Source of the DNA: an uncultured Roseovarius sp.
Lineage (GTDB): Bacteria > Pseudomonadota > Alphaproteobacteria > Rhodobacterales > Rhodobacteraceae
Assembly: GCA_951812895.1 (NCBI GenBank)
Contig: OX638333.1
Coordinates: 2,522,001 to 2,586,000 of the forward strand
Reading direction: 5' to 3'
Length of the DNA: 64,000 nucleotides
Positions 9,848 through 18,195 of the stretch are shown here, piece after piece. Position 1 is the stretch's first letter. The number at the start of each line of letters is the position of its first letter. The notes beneath the pieces are model-generated. The model was not told the DNA's origin, ran no database searches, and saw nothing but the letters and a program-made list of their open reading frames with translations. The position numbers were made by a program, and so were the translations under genes.

Positions 9848-10223
9848 GAATTAATATCCTTTGATTGCGGATCAAACTCGCGAAATACCTTCTTAGAAGC
9901 AAGTCGAAAGCGCTAATGGCCGTGGATTGGTTCGCACGGCTTGGGGTGAAGGCGCATGTTGGGTCAGGCTCTTACATAGCGGATGGCTCGGGTTGTGGGA
10001 TTGGCGGGGTGAACCCCGCCCTACGGAATTTGGAACCGCGACTGCGAGAGTGGTTAGGGTCGGTTTTGTAAAAAAGTCCTAAAGCATTGGAATAATGCTG
10101 TTTTGCAATGTTGATCAGGCTTGGCTCGGGACAGTTCACCGGGAATGTCTGGACAATTCTTCAAAACAGCGCAGAGTTTGGATTGAAGGTTCGTACAACT
10201 CCAGACCAAGAAGGAAAAGGAAT
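9848..10223. other. Intergenic stretch with decayed copy of the rplW terminator module
   Basis: No convincing gene. The notable content is at 10003-10070: a palindrome and a decayed terminator that match 9446-9512. Short open frames here lack ribosome sites and family resemblance. Confidence 0.6.
10003..10070 (+). repeat. Degenerate second copy of the rplW repeat-terminator module
   Basis: GGCGGGGT-GA-ACCCCGCC (10003-10020), then CTACGGAATT and ACTGCGAGAGTGG, the same order and spacing as at 9446-9512, including the loop TGCGAGAGTGG and the ending GGTTTTGT. The terminator stem has lost its pairing, so this copy should not terminate. It indicates a duplication of the rplW 3' flank around the intervening A+T-rich gene. 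Confidence 0.75.
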
Positions 10224-10601
10224 TTGGCAGCGCCATTTGTAAGTATCACAACATATCTGGCGGTAATTCCCCTTTTACTGGGTCTGGCAGCATCGGTGTG
10301 GAGTTGTCTGACCGTTATTGCGGCCCACTATGGGCTCGATCTGACCGGGGCGGTTGATTGGTTTCATGTTGATCAATCGGTTGGAATGCCAGCACAGTTC
10401 GCATTGTTGATCGTCTCTGCTTTGGTGTTTGCATGGGGGGCAAAAATGGGGCCGGGATGGTTGTGGTACAGGGTCGGAGCCATAGGGGTTATGATCGCGT
10501 TGATCACGATGCCCTATTGGCTGAATTTTCCGATGCCGTTGATATGGGGTGTCGCCGTTGTCATCGTGAGCGGTGTTGGCTGGCGTAAATTTCGAAGCTA
10601 A
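10224..10601 (+). CDS. Small four-helix membrane protein, unknown
   Basis: From a TTG at 10224, preceded by AAGGAAAAGG, the frame gives 125 residues with four hydrophobic segments (about residues 8-37, 55-75, 82-100 and 103-120). The frame is open back to 10095, but that part is polar and reads across the decayed repeat flank, so I leave it out. I do not recognise the family. It lies 17 nt before the DMSP-lyase-like gene and could be cotranscribed with it. Confidence 0.55.
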   Translation: MAAPFVSITTYLAVIPLLLGLAASVWSCLTVIAAHYGLDLTGAVDWFHVDQSVGMPAQFALLIVSALVFAWGAKMGPGWLWYRVGAIGVMIALITMPYWLNFPMPLIWGVAVVIVSGVGWRKFRS

Positions 10602-10618
10602 GCGTTCATCTTTAAAAG

Positions 10619-11335
10619 ATGACCATTGCACCAGGCCCTGTGGGCGTGTTGGATCGGGACATGAGCGCAACTTCTCTTTTGACCATATTCAGCGAAGCAA
10701 AGACCTGTTTGGAACAGGCGTGTGGCGATGATCCGCTTCTTCGCGATGTGTCCAACAGGATCTACATGATGGAGATTTCGGAGGAGGGGATGAAGGGCGT
10801 TACCGGCTGCATCCCGACCCATTCCGACCTGCTGAATGCTGCGATTGCAAGCATGCCTGACGATAAGTTTTCGGGCCTCAAATCTGCATTGGCTACGGAT
10901 AAACAACACCTGCACTGGCGGGTTGATGAGGGCCGGTATTATGCCGAGGGTGCTGATGTTGGCGCGGGGTACAAAGAGGGCAATATGCATGCGCTTTTGA
11001 TCGGGTCTGAGAATTGCCCGATCAAGGCAGAGGATTTCCTGCTCGGGTTCTTCCTGTTGGCGCCAAGAACGCTCTACCGTGATCATAGTCATCTGGCGCC
11101 TGAGCTATATCTGCCGCTGACCGGGCCGCATGGGTGGCGGTTTGACCAAGGCGATTGGGAGGACTTTGAGGCGGGGCAGGCGATATACAATGCACCGGGC
11201 GTCGTTCATGCCACCCGGGTTTATGACATTCCGTTTCTGGCGCTGTTTGCGTGGACGCGGGACATCGGCTCTGCCTGTCGGGTTGTTCCGACTGATGACT
11301 GGCCAGAGGTAGAGGCGGAGTTGCATCGGGCTTGA
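10619..11335 (+). CDS. DMSP-lyase-like cupin protein (DddQ/DddL type, PF16867-like)
   Basis: A 238-residue protein with a C-terminal cupin. The first cupin motif reads Y153-x2-H156-x-H158-x3-E162-x-Y164, and a later His197 falls 44 residues after the Tyr. This is the spacing of the metal ligands and catalytic Tyr of DddQ, as I recall them (Tyr120, His123, His125, Glu129, Tyr131, His163). Those enzymes cleave dimethylsulfoniopropionate to DMS and acrylate, a typical roseobacter trait. Activity is inferred only; other DddQ-like cupins have no proven substrate. An alternative start is ATG at 10661. Confidence 0.65.
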   Translation: MTIAPGPVGVLDRDMSATSLLTIFSEAKTCLEQACGDDPLLRDVSNRIYMMEISEEGMKGVTGCIPTHSDLLNAAIASMPDDKFSGLKSALATDKQHLHWRVDEGRYYAEGADVGAGYKEGNMHALLIGSENCPIKAEDFLLGFFLLAPRTLYRDHSHLAPELYLPLTGPHGWRFDQGDWEDFEAGQAIYNAPGVVHATRVYDIPFLALFAWTRDIGSACRVVPTDDWPEVEAELHRA

Positions 11336-11447
11336 CCACTGATCGGTATCATCGATGCCTGCGTCGATAACCCGCCCGGATACTACAGTTGCTTTTCAGG
11401 GTTCTATCAATATGGTCTCTGGATAATCCGAAACACGGAGGCCGGAG

Positions 11448-11909
11448 ATGGGTGGATATGACTGGGCAGCGATAGAGGCGGTTGCCTCGGTTTTGGGGGT
11501 AGTTGGCGTTGTCATTTCAATCATCTTCCTGGTTTACGAAGTCCGCCACAATGCGCGGGCCATCGAAGGATCGACCGTACAATCGTTGATGAGCCTCGAA
11601 CGCGAAGTGTTCAGCTTGCTTGCTGAAAATGCCGATCTGATGCACAAGGGCGGCTCGGACCTCACGTCGTTAACCGAGGCAGAGGTTTACAGATATGAAC
11701 GCGCGGTTGGTACGTATATGTCGCTGATTTATTCGGCCTACATTCAACATAAACGCGAGCTGGTCGAAGACGAAGTTTGGGACGCCTATGTAAACGCCCT
11801 GAAGCGCCATATGGCCGCGTCTGGTTTTGCCGCGACTTGGGGTGACATCAAGGTCGGGTATCCGGCCAGTTTTCAAAAGGAAATGTCGGCAAAATTTTCG
11901 AACGTGTGA
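11448..11909 (+). CDS. Hypothetical protein with one N-terminal membrane anchor
   Basis: A 153-residue protein with a hydrophobic helix at about residues 11-30 (VASVLGVVGVVISIIFLVYE), followed by an Arg/Glu-rich helical domain, probably cytoplasmic. GGAGGCCGGAG lies just before the ATG, so the start is firm. It resembles a widespread marine family of anchored helical proteins for which I know no function. Confidence 0.75.
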   Translation: MGGYDWAAIEAVASVLGVVGVVISIIFLVYEVRHNARAIEGSTVQSLMSLEREVFSLLAENADLMHKGGSDLTSLTEAEVYRYERAVGTYMSLIYSAYIQHKRELVEDEVWDAYVNALKRHMAASGFAATWGDIKVGYPASFQKEMSAKFSNV

Positions 11910-11972
11910 GCCGCATCCGCTTGAGCCTGGCCTTAAGCAAATGCGGTTAGATATCGCGCGTGTGGCGTACTA

Positions 11973-12308
11973 TCAGGGCCGGATCGGAAAAACACCGTTT
12001 GTTACAACGCAATACAGCATTTCTGACCCGTTTTTTGTCATTGGGGCGTCGGAGAGATCGGGTATTGCAAAATGCGTTGACCCGTTGCCGCCGAACTCAG
12101 TTCCATAGATCGCATACAAAGCCTGATGTTCCGAAATCGGCAGTAATGTCCCGTAGGCAGGGATTGAACCCCGCGGACAAAAACCACCACCTGAACCGCC
12201 GACCAAAAACACCGAACCGAGGTAATCGTTGCCGCCATGTGCGAAAGACGTTTGGGTTGTGCCCACAATTAGTGCAACAGATGCCAACGCAGAATAAACA
12301 AATTTCAT
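11973..12308 (-). CDS. Secreted phage-tail-collar-domain protein
   Basis: A 111-residue protein with a Sec signal peptide (MKFVYSALASVALIVG..., cleavage near AHG at 24-26). The mature part is a single tail-collar domain: C-P-x-G-x-I-P-x-Y-G, then ISEHQALYAIYGTEFGGNG and FAIPDL. The domain occurs in phage tail fibres and in MdpB-type microcystin-dependent proteins. There are no other phage genes nearby. AAGGAGAACGAG before the ATG at 12308 sets the start. Function unknown, presumably at the cell surface. Confidence 0.75.
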   Translation of the reverse strand: MKFVYSALASVALIVGTTQTSFAHGGNDYLGSVFLVGGSGGGFCPRGSIPAYGTLLPISEHQALYAIYGTEFGGNGSTHFAIPDLSDAPMTKNGSEMLYCVVTNGVFPIRP

Positions 12309-12565
12309 CTCGTTCTCCTTATGTGTTGTCGAACCAAGCTCCGATACCTGGCTTTGTGCAGCAAGCAGAAGCCTAGATGTCTGGCTGAAATGGCCTGATA
12401 AACGAATTGATTCTATGCTCAGCCTAGCACGGAGTTCCCAAATGGTTCCGCTTGACCGGGGTATGGCTGCCGCCGCAACGCTTTGATGCCTGTGCATTGC
12501 GGAGTTTCTCGTCCTCAAGCCCTTGACCCTCTCTCATGTCTCGCTTAAACGACCCCATCGGCAAG

Positions 12566-12598
12566 GCCCCGGATTCGTCCGGGGCTGCTGTTTTTGTT
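12566..12598 (+). terminator. Orphan rho-independent terminator upstream of rplB
   Basis: GCCCCGGA-TTCG-TCCGGGGC (12566-12585), a perfect 8-bp stem with a stable TTCG loop, then TGCTG and TTTTT. There is no plus-strand gene for over 650 nt upstream. It may end a small RNA; TTGACC at 12523 with TAAACG 17 nt on is a weak promoter candidate. It may also act as a leader attenuator or block read-through into rplB. Confidence 0.7.
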
Positions 12599-12642
12599 CG
12601 TAAGAACATTCTAAACCGGGGACCTGCGGGGCCCTTTAAATC

Positions 12643-12673
12643 TGGTCACCTTTCGAGGGGGCTTTAATATAGG
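12643..12673 (+). promoter_or_regulatory. Candidate rplB promoter
   Basis: TGGTCA (12643-12648), 16 nt, TAATAT (12665-12670), overlapping TATAGG (12668-12673). The -35 is poor, but TATAGG matches the -10 type (TATACG, TATAGA) at the other ribosomal restarts, and the terminator just upstream makes a new promoter necessary. Confidence 0.4.
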
Positions 12674-12714
12674 CAGGTAAACACTTGCCGTTTGCTAAAC
12701 GGAAGACAGAAAGC

Positions 12715-13557
12715 ATGGCACTCAAGTCGTATAAGCCAACGACGCCGGGCCAGCGCGGGCTGGTGCTGATCGACCGTTCGGAGCTGTGGAAAGGACGTCC
12801 GGTCAAATCTCTTACTGAGGGTTTGACAAAATCGGGCGGCCGGAACAACACCGGACGTATCACATCACGCCGTCGTGGTGGCGGGGCGAAACGCCTCTAC
12901 CGGATCGTTGATTTTAAACGGAACAAATTTGATGTAGCGGCCACCGTTGAACGGATCGAATACGATCCGAACCGGACCGCATTCATCGCACTGGTAAAGT
13001 ACACTGATGGTGAACAGGCCTATATCCTGGCGCCTCAACGCCTGGCAGTTGGCGATCAGGTGATCGCATCGGCCAAGGCCGATATCAAGCCGGGCAACGC
13101 AATGCCGTTCTCGGGCCTGCCGATCGGGACCATCATTCACAACATCGAACTGAAACCCGGCAAAGGCGGCCAGATCGCCCGTGCCGCCGGCACCTATGCC
13201 CAGTTTGTTGGTCGTGACGGTGGTTACGCCCAGATCCGCCTGTCTTCGGGCGAACTGCGCATGGTTCGTCAGGAGTGCATGGCCACGGTTGGTGCCGTAT
13301 CGAACCCTGACAATTCGAACCAGAACCTCGGCAAAGCCGGCCGCGTCCGTCACATGGGCAAACGCCCGTCGGTCCGTGGTGTGGTTATGAACCCGATCGA
13401 TCACCCGCATGGTGGTGGTGAGGGCCGGACCTCTGGTGGCCGTCATCCGGTGACGCCATGGGGTAAGCCGACCAAGGGTGCCCGCACCCGGAACAAGAAC
13501 AAAGCGTCGCAAAAGCTGATCATCCGCTCGCGTCACGCCAAGAAGAAGGGACGTTAA
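12715..13557 (+). CDS. rplB: 50S ribosomal protein L2
   Basis: A 280-residue L2 starting [15 protein letters not shown]. The peptidyl-transferase-centre loop [20 protein letters not shown] near residue 225 carries the essential His. The frame is open to 12685, but the homologous start is 12715. First gene of the second S10 block; rpsS follows 3 nt later. Confidence 0.98.
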   Translation: MALKSYKPTTPGQRGLVLIDRSELWKGRPVKSLTEGLTKSGGRNNTGRITSRRRGGGAKRLYRIVDFKRNKFDVAATVERIEYDPNRTAFIALVKYTDGEQAYILAPQRLAVGDQVIASAKADIKPGNAMPFSGLPIGTIIHNIELKPGKGGQIARAAGTYAQFVGRDGGYAQIRLSSGELRMVRQECMATVGAVSNPDNSNQNLGKAGRVRHMGKRPSVRGVVMNPIDHPHGGGEGRTSGGRHPVTPWGKPTKGARTRNKNKASQKLIIRSRHAKKKGR

Positions 13558-13560
13558 TCT

Positions 13561-13839
13561 ATGTCTCGCTCTGTATGGAAAGGCCCCTTTGTTGATGCAT
13601 ATGTGCTGAAAAAAGCCGAAGCATCACGCGAAAGCGGTCGTAATGAAGTCATCAAAATCTGGTCACGCCGGTCGACAATCCTGCCTCAATTCGTGGGACT
13701 GACCTTTGGCGTTTACAACGGCCGGAAACATATCCCGGTCAACGTGTCCGAGGAGATGATTGGTCAGAAATTCGGTGAATACGCGCCGACCCGTACCTAC
13801 TACGGTCACGCCGCCGACAAAAAAGCGAAACGGAAGTAA
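13561..13839 (+). CDS. rpsS: 30S ribosomal protein S19
   Basis: A 92-residue S19 with [11 protein letters not shown] at the start and the head-binding [11 protein letters not shown] tail. It binds the 30S head with S13 and contacts the A-site region. It is tightly packed, 3 nt after rplB and 3 nt before rplV. Confidence 0.98.
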   Translation: MSRSVWKGPFVDAYVLKKAEASRESGRNEVIKIWSRRSTILPQFVGLTFGVYNGRKHIPVNVSEEMIGQKFGEYAPTRTYYGHAADKKAKRK

Positions 13840-13842
13840 GTC

Positions 13843-14223
13843 ATGGGCAAGGAAAAGAACCCCCGCCGCGTGGCAGATAACGAAGCAATGGCAAAACTGC
13901 GCATGCTCCGTACTTCCCCGCAGAAACTGAACCTGGTAGCGGCCATGATCCGTGGCAAGAAGGTTGAAAAGGCTCTCAATGACCTGACCTTCTCGAAAAA
14001 GCGGATCGCGCTGGATGTGAAGAAATGTCTTCAGTCCGCCATTGCCAACGCTGAAAACAACCACAACCTTGATGTGGACGAGCTGATCGTGGCCGAGGCC
14101 TATGTCGGCAAGAACCTGACACTGAAACGCGGTCGCCCGCGGGCCCGTGGCCGGTTTGGACGGATTCTCAAGCCGTTCTCGGAAATCACTATCAAGGTAC
14201 GTGAAGTTGAGGAGCAAGCCTAA
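13843..14223 (+). CDS. rplV: 50S ribosomal protein L22
   Basis: A 126-residue L22. The tunnel beta-hairpin is visible as [14 protein letters not shown] near residues 90-104; deletions there give macrolide resistance in other bacteria, and none is seen. Its TAA shares its last base with the ATG of rpsC. Confidence 0.98.
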   Translation: MGKEKNPRRVADNEAMAKLRMLRTSPQKLNLVAAMIRGKKVEKALNDLTFSKKRIALDVKKCLQSAIANAENNHNLDVDELIVAEAYVGKNLTLKRGRPRARGRFGRILKPFSEITIKVREVEEQA

Positions 14224-14945
14224 TGGGTAACAAAGTCAATCCGATTGGCATGCGCCTTCAGGTCAACCGCACCTGGGACAGCCGCTGGTACGCCGATACG
14301 AAGGATTACGGGAATCTTCTGCTGGAAGACCTGAAAATCCGTGAATTCATTCAGACCGATTGCAAACAGGCTGGTGTCAGCCGTGTGATCATCGAACGTC
14401 CGCACAAAAAATGCCGTGTGACTGTTCACACAGCACGTCCGGGTGTGATTATCGGCAAGAAAGGTGCAGACATCGAAGGTCTGCGTCGCAAACTGGCCAG
14501 CATGACCGACAGCGAACTGCATCTCAATATCGTTGAAGTGCGCAAGCCAGAGCTGGACGCCGCATTGGTTGGTGAAAGCATTGCACAACAGCTCGAGCGT
14601 CGGGTTTCGTTCCGCCGCGCAATGAAACGTGCCGTGCAGAACGCCATGCGCATGGGTGCCCTGGGCATCCGGGTTAACGTGTCGGGCCGCCTTGGCGGTG
14701 CCGAGATTGCCCGGACCGAATGGTACCGCGAAGGCCGCGTTCCGCTTCATACGCTCCGTGCGGACATTGATTACGCGCCAGTAGAGGCGGTCACGCCTTA
14801 TGGCATCATCGGCATCAAGGTCTGGATCTTCAAAGGTGAGATCATGGAGCATGATCCATCCGCTCGTGACCGCAAGGCACAAGAGCTTCAGGATGGTCCA
14901 GCCCCCCGTGGTGCCGCGCCTCGCGGCCACGGCGGCCGACGCTAA
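14223..14945 (+). CDS. rpsC: 30S ribosomal protein S3
   Basis: A 240-residue S3. The KH-domain loop GVIIGKKG is at residues 74-81, and the C-terminal domain contains [21 protein letters not shown]3 lines the mRNA entry channel and has helicase activity. The last 15 residues are Pro/Gly/Arg-rich. It overlaps rplV by 1 nt (TAATG). Confidence 0.98.
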   Translation: MGNKVNPIGMRLQVNRTWDSRWYADTKDYGNLLLEDLKIREFIQTDCKQAGVSRVIIERPHKKCRVTVHTARPGVIIGKKGADIEGLRRKLASMTDSELHLNIVEVRKPELDAALVGESIAQQLERRVSFRRAMKRAVQNAMRMGALGIRVNVSGRLGGAEIARTEWYREGRVPLHTLRADIDYAPVEAVTPYGIIGIKVWIFKGEIMEHDPSARDRKAQELQDGPAPRGAAPRGHGGRR

Positions 14946-14959
14946 GGAAGGAATGAAAG

Positions 14960-15373
14960 ATGCTTCAACCAAAGCGTACAAAGTTCCGCAAGCAGCATAA
15001 GGGCCGTATTCACGGTCTGGCCAAAGGCGGATCTGACCTGAACTTCGGTACTTATGGCCTGAAGGCAACCCAGCCTGAGCGTGTGACTGCACGCCAGATC
15101 GAGGCTGCTCGTCGTGCCATGACCCGCCACATGAAACGTCAGGGCCGGGTCTGGATCCGGATTTTCCCGGATGTGCCTGTGACCTCGAAGCCAACCGAAG
15201 TTCGGATGGGTAAAGGTAAAGGGTCTGTGGATTTTTGGGCCTGCAAGGTCAAACCGGGCCGGATCATGTTCGAAATCGACGGTGTGGCCGAAGGCATCGC
15301 AATGGAGGCCCTGCGCCTTGCCGCGATGAAACTTCCGGTCAAAACCCGAGTCGTGGTTCGCGAAGACTGGTGA
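14960..15373 (+). CDS. rplP: 50S ribosomal protein L16
   Basis: A 137-residue L16: [16 protein letters not shown] at the start and [17 protein letters not shown] in the middle, near the Arg hydroxylated by RoxA in E. coli. Last gene before the second break: a palindrome and a strong terminator follow, whereas rpmC would normally be next. Confidence 0.98.
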   Translation: MLQPKRTKFRKQHKGRIHGLAKGGSDLNFGTYGLKATQPERVTARQIEAARRAMTRHMKRQGRVWIRIFPDVPVTSKPTEVRMGKGKGSVDFWACKVKPGRIMFEIDGVAEGIAMEALRLAAMKLPVKTRVVVREDW

Positions 15374-15375
15374 TT

Positions 15376-15394
15376 GGTGGGGTGAAACCCCACC
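15376..15394. repeat. GTAGGGTGGG-family palindrome after rplP
   Basis: GGTGGGGT (15376-15383), GAA, ACCCCACC (15387-15394). It is identical to the copy after rplW and, like it, sits directly before a terminator. Confidence 0.85.
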
Positions 15395-15409
15395 CTGTGA
15401 AATCAAAGG

Positions 15410-15439
15410 CCCCCGGCGCGCAAGCACCGGGGGTTTTTT
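15410..15439 (+). terminator. Rho-independent terminator of the rplB-rplP block
   Basis: CCCCCGG (15410-15416) pairs with CCGGGGG (15427-15433), followed by six T. A strong stop after rplP. Confidence 0.9.
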
Positions 15440-15480
15440 GTTGGCGATGTGGAAACTTTGTTGGGATTGGGTTCCCGAGC

Positions 15481-15531
15481 CTAAAGCGTATCGCAATAAA
15501 CCTGAATCAGGTTCAACGAATAACGCTCTAG
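15481..15531. repeat. Interrupted palindrome with AACCTGA core
   Basis: Outer arms CTAAAGCGT (15481-15489) and ACGCTCTAG (15523-15531) with one mismatch; inner arms AACCTGA (15499-15505) and TCAGGTT (15507-15513) around one base. The AACCTGA/TCAGGTT core recurs at 62399-62417. From memory, elements of this form are dispersed in Rhodobacterales genomes. Confidence 0.6.
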
Positions 15532-15633
15532 GTACATCGTCCAGCAAGCCTAATGCCAGTCCTCAATTGGCCTTGAGCGGACCTTTGAACACATGGTGCC
15601 AAGCCGCGCATTGCCGGACCGCCCACAGGGCTG

Positions 15634-15666
15634 GCGATGCGCGGCGGGCTTCGCCCGCTGTTTCGC
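15634..15666. repeat. GC-rich hairpin element, copy 1
   Basis: GGCGATGCGCGGCGGGC followed by TTCGCCCGC; GCGGGC-TTC-GCCCGC at 15644-15658 forms a tight hairpin. A close relative lies at 19655-19693 with the same GGCGAT...GCGCGGCGG lead. Confidence 0.45.
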
Positions 15667-15800
15667 GCGGGTGATTTGCTCGAAGGTCTGCAACAGGCCA
15701 GTGGCGTAGCAACGGGGATGAGGCCTTAGCTCGTGTGTAAGACTCGACGAGACAGCCAATGCCGTCCATTCTCCGGGCAACCCAAAATCGGAGCACAAAA

Positions 15801-16355
15801 ATGACCCGCACCCGCAAAACCACTCTTATCCGTGATGTCATCACCTCCGATGCTTTCGGAGAACCCTGCAATCCGGTCTGCCGGGTGGCCATGCTCGCCG
15901 TGTTTCGCAATCCGCTTGCCGGGCAGTTCGTGGATGACCTCTCTCCCTTATTTGAAATTGGCGCCGAGCTTGGCGCTTTGCTTGCAGAACAAGCAATTGA
16001 TGCGCTGAAAGTCTCGCCTATCTCTTATGGCAAAGCTGCAATTGTTGGGGTGAACGGCGACATGGAACATGGTGGCGCAGTGATCCACCCCAGACTAGGC
16101 GCACCAATGCGGGCTGCTGCGGGCGGTGGGCAGGCACTGATCCCTTCCAACGTTAAGATAGGTGGGCCCTGCACCCCCATTGATCTGCCCTTGGGTCACA
16201 AAGATGATCCATGGTCCTTCGATCATTTTGACACGATGACACTTAATATGCCGGACGGGCCCGCGCCGGATGAAATTGTGATGTGTTTAGCCTATGCTGA
16301 TGGCGGCCGTCCGATCCCCCGTTGTGGCAAGGGGCCGGTGGCGACCTCAAGCTAG
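15801..16355 (+). CDS. Amino acid synthesis family protein (AA_synth, PF06684-like)
   Basis: A 184-residue soluble protein. Conserved blocks I recognise are VAVxRNP-like AVFRNPLAGQFVDDLSP near residue 38, SYGKAAIVGVNGDMEHG near 80, HPRLGAPMRAAAGGGQALIP near 102 and PLGHKDDPW near 135. Despite its name the family's reaction is not established. The ATG at 15801 has CGGAG upstream, and an upstream in-frame ATG at 15759 is less likely. Its end overlaps the convergent small gene by 9 nt. Confidence 0.75.
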   Translation: MTRTRKTTLIRDVITSDAFGEPCNPVCRVAMLAVFRNPLAGQFVDDLSPLFEIGAELGALLAEQAIDALKVSPISYGKAAIVGVNGDMEHGGAVIHPRLGAPMRAAAGGGQALIPSNVKIGGPCTPIDLPLGHKDDPWSFDHFDTMTLNMPDGPAPDEIVMCLAYADGGRPIPRCGKGPVATSS

Positions 16356-16628
16356 CCCGGCGTCCAACACACAGCGCCGCAGCGCCTCGGCCAGCTTCGG
16401 CACATAGCCCTCGTTCACCGGCCTGACCGGCGATACCCGCAGCAATTGCTGTCCTTGCCCCTTAAGATAGGCTGCTGTCAGCCGCCCGTACTCATAAGAC
16501 AGTGCCGCCCGCCCGCGCCCGTCAAATTCCGGCGGTTTGTTAAGGCGCACGGATTCGTACCCCATCCGCCAGGCACGCGAACGCACCATATCGCGCAGGC
16601 TGACCCGATGATCGACAAGCTGGCTCAT
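16347..16628 (-). CDS. Small hypothetical protein
   Basis: A 93-residue basic soluble protein from MSQLVDHRVSL, with an R/Y-rich middle (GYESVRLNKPP, ALSYEYGRLTAAYL) that looks like real protein. No good ribosome site is seen before 16628, and the frame is open to 16706. I do not know a function. It is convergent with the AA_synth gene and divergent from the methyltransferase. Confidence 0.55.
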   Translation of the reverse strand: MSQLVDHRVSLRDMVRSRAWRMGYESVRLNKPPEFDGRGRAALSYEYGRLTAAYLKGQGQQLLRVSPVRPVNEGYVPKLAEALRRCVLDAGLA

Positions 16629-16741
16629 GACAGGGGAAAGACTACCACGTCGTGCTGATTGGGGAAATATCCGCCCGGGCTTGCCGCAACAGGTGCGGCG
16701 TGGCACCTTTCGTTCAAATCACAAAGGGCGGATGAACGCAT

Positions 16742-17521
16742 ATGGCCGATCACGACACACATCACTATGACCAACTCTCGGCCTTTCTCGAAGAGCTGTG
16801 GGGTGAAGGCTATCTCTCCCCCGGCGGCCCGGAGGAGGTATCGCGCGTGATCGAAGGCCTCGATCTGACCGGCAAGCGCGTGCTTGATATCGGCTGTGGC
16901 ACGGGGGCAATCACCCTGTCCCTGCGCCGCGATCATGGTGCTGCACAAGTCATCGGCATAGATGTCGAAGATCAGGTTTGTACTCTGGCACAAGAACGTA
17001 TCGCTGCCGCGGGTGAAAGCCATGCGGTCGAGATACGCAAGGTTACCCCCGGTCCGTTCCCGTTTGAGGATCAGAGCTTTGATCTGGTCTTTTCGAAGGA
17101 TTCTATCATCCATATCGCCGATAAAGAGGCGCTCGCAGCTGAGGTATTCCGTGTGCTGCGCCCCGGCGGATATTTTGCAGCCTCCGACTGGCTGATCTCA
17201 CATGACGACGCGCCTTCGCCGGAAATGGCGCATTACATTTCGCTGGAGGGGCTCGATTTCAACATGGCCTCGCCTGCCCGCTATCACCGCGCGCTCGAAC
17301 AGGCGGGATTTGAAGAGGTGGCAACGCGCAACCGAAATGGCTGGTATCATGAGGTGGCGCTGGAAGAGATGAAAACCCTGACCGAGCAGCGCACAGAATT
17401 TGAGGCCCGGTTCGGGGCAGAGCTGATTGCTGAAAATATCGCAACCTGGACGGCGATGCTTGAGGTGCTGGCCACGGGTGAACATTGCCCGCATCATCTG
17501 CGCGGCCGCAGGCCCGCTTAG
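16742..17521 (+). CDS. Class I SAM-dependent methyltransferase, phosphoethanolamine N-methyltransferase-like
   Basis: A 259-residue methyltransferase. Motif I VLDIGCGTGAITLSL is at about 47-61, the acidic GIDVE follows, and the post-motif block FSKDSIIHIADKEALAAEVFRVLRPGG is near 117-143. The SKDxIxHIxDK pattern is like that of phosphoethanolamine/phosphobase N-methyltransferases, so a choline- or betaine-type N-methylation is possible but unproven. AAGGGCGGA lies about 8 nt before the ATG. A 2OG-Fe(II) oxygenase gene follows 45 nt later. Confidence 0.8.
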   Translation: MADHDTHHYDQLSAFLEELWGEGYLSPGGPEEVSRVIEGLDLTGKRVLDIGCGTGAITLSLRRDHGAAQVIGIDVEDQVCTLAQERIAAAGESHAVEIRKVTPGPFPFEDQSFDLVFSKDSIIHIADKEALAAEVFRVLRPGGYFAASDWLISHDDAPSPEMAHYISLEGLDFNMASPARYHRALEQAGFEEVATRNRNGWYHEVALEEMKTLTEQRTEFEARFGAELIAENIATWTAMLEVLATGEHCPHHLRGRRPA

Positions 17522-17566
17522 CAATTGGGCTTGCCGGGGCAGGGCAGGGCGCGCTATGCCCGGCCA

Positions 17567-18187
17567 ATGCCCCGGATCGAATCTCTTTTTGTCACACGCC
17601 TGTACCGCGCAACCCTGTCTGAACAGGGCAGACCGATTGATGCGTCCGAGCTCGAAGCGTCATGCTATTCAATCGCTCAGGATGATGAGGCCGGGCAGGA
17701 TTGGTGTGAGGAAAACGGCTATCCCGGCTATACCTCTTATGCATCGCTCAGCGATCTGCCGTGGCGGTTTCCGATCTTTGGTGATCTTGTGAAGGTGCTT
17801 GACGCCCATGTGGCTGCATTTGCCGATGATTTACAGTTTGATCTGGATGGTCGGGCGCTCAAGCTGGAAGACATCTGGATTAATATTTTGCCCGAGGGCG
17901 GTACGCATGCCAGCCATATCCACCCACATTCCGTGATCAGTGGCACTACCTACGTGTCCATGCCCGAAGGCGCCAGTGCTCTGAAACTGGAAGACCCGCG
18001 ATCTGCGATGATGATGGCCGCCCCCGCCCGGATCAAAGGCGCCCGCGATGAATTGCGGAGTTTCATCTACGTCACTCCCGATGTCGGGGATGTCCTGCTG
18101 TGGGAAAGCTGGCTGCGCCACGAGGTGCCGATGAACATGGCAGAAGATGAACGGATCAGCGTGAGTTTTAATTACAGCTGGGTATGA
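17567..18187 (+). CDS. TIGR02466-type putative 2-oxoglutarate-Fe(II) oxygenase
   Basis: A 206-residue protein starting MPRIESLFVTRLYRATL. The likely iron site is in HASHIHPHSVISGTTYV near residue 113-129, with a distal His in WLRHEVPMN near 185 and an Arg (RISVSFNY) for 2-oxoglutarate. The substrate is unknown. The frame is open to 17525, but the added residues are non-conserved. It is codirectional with the methyltransferase. Confidence 0.7.
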   Translation: MPRIESLFVTRLYRATLSEQGRPIDASELEASCYSIAQDDEAGQDWCEENGYPGYTSYASLSDLPWRFPIFGDLVKVLDAHVAAFADDLQFDLDGRALKLEDIWINILPEGGTHASHIHPHSVISGTTYVSMPEGASALKLEDPRSAMMMAAPARIKGARDELRSFIYVTPDVGDVLLWESWLRHEVPMNMAEDERISVSFNYSWV

Positions 18188-18195
18188 TCCGAGCA

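Larger units (their letters stand above)
12309..12714. other. Intergenic region ahead of rplB
   Basis: 406 nt without a convincing gene. It holds the 5' flank of the secreted collar protein, a strong plus-strand terminator hairpin at 12566-12598, and a TAATATAGG box at 12665-12673 that is the best candidate -10 for rplB. What transcript the terminator ends is not clear. Confidence 0.6.
15395..15800. other. Intergenic region after rplP
   Basis: About 400 nt without a gene. It holds the rplP terminator (15410-15439), a 51-nt interrupted palindrome (15481-15531) and a GC-rich hairpin element (15634-15666). Short open frames here look like noise. Confidence 0.65.

Noticed and set aside
10095-10223. 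N-terminal extension of the small membrane protein gene
   Set aside because: Polar and low-quality; the TTG at 10224 has a good ribosome site and begins the first helix region.
11973-12308. Prophage remnant
   Set aside because: A single collar domain with a Sec signal peptide and no other phage genes does not support a prophage.
15438-15674. Short open frames after the rplP terminator
   Set aside because: They run through the AACCTGA palindrome and the GC-rich hairpin and lack start signals.
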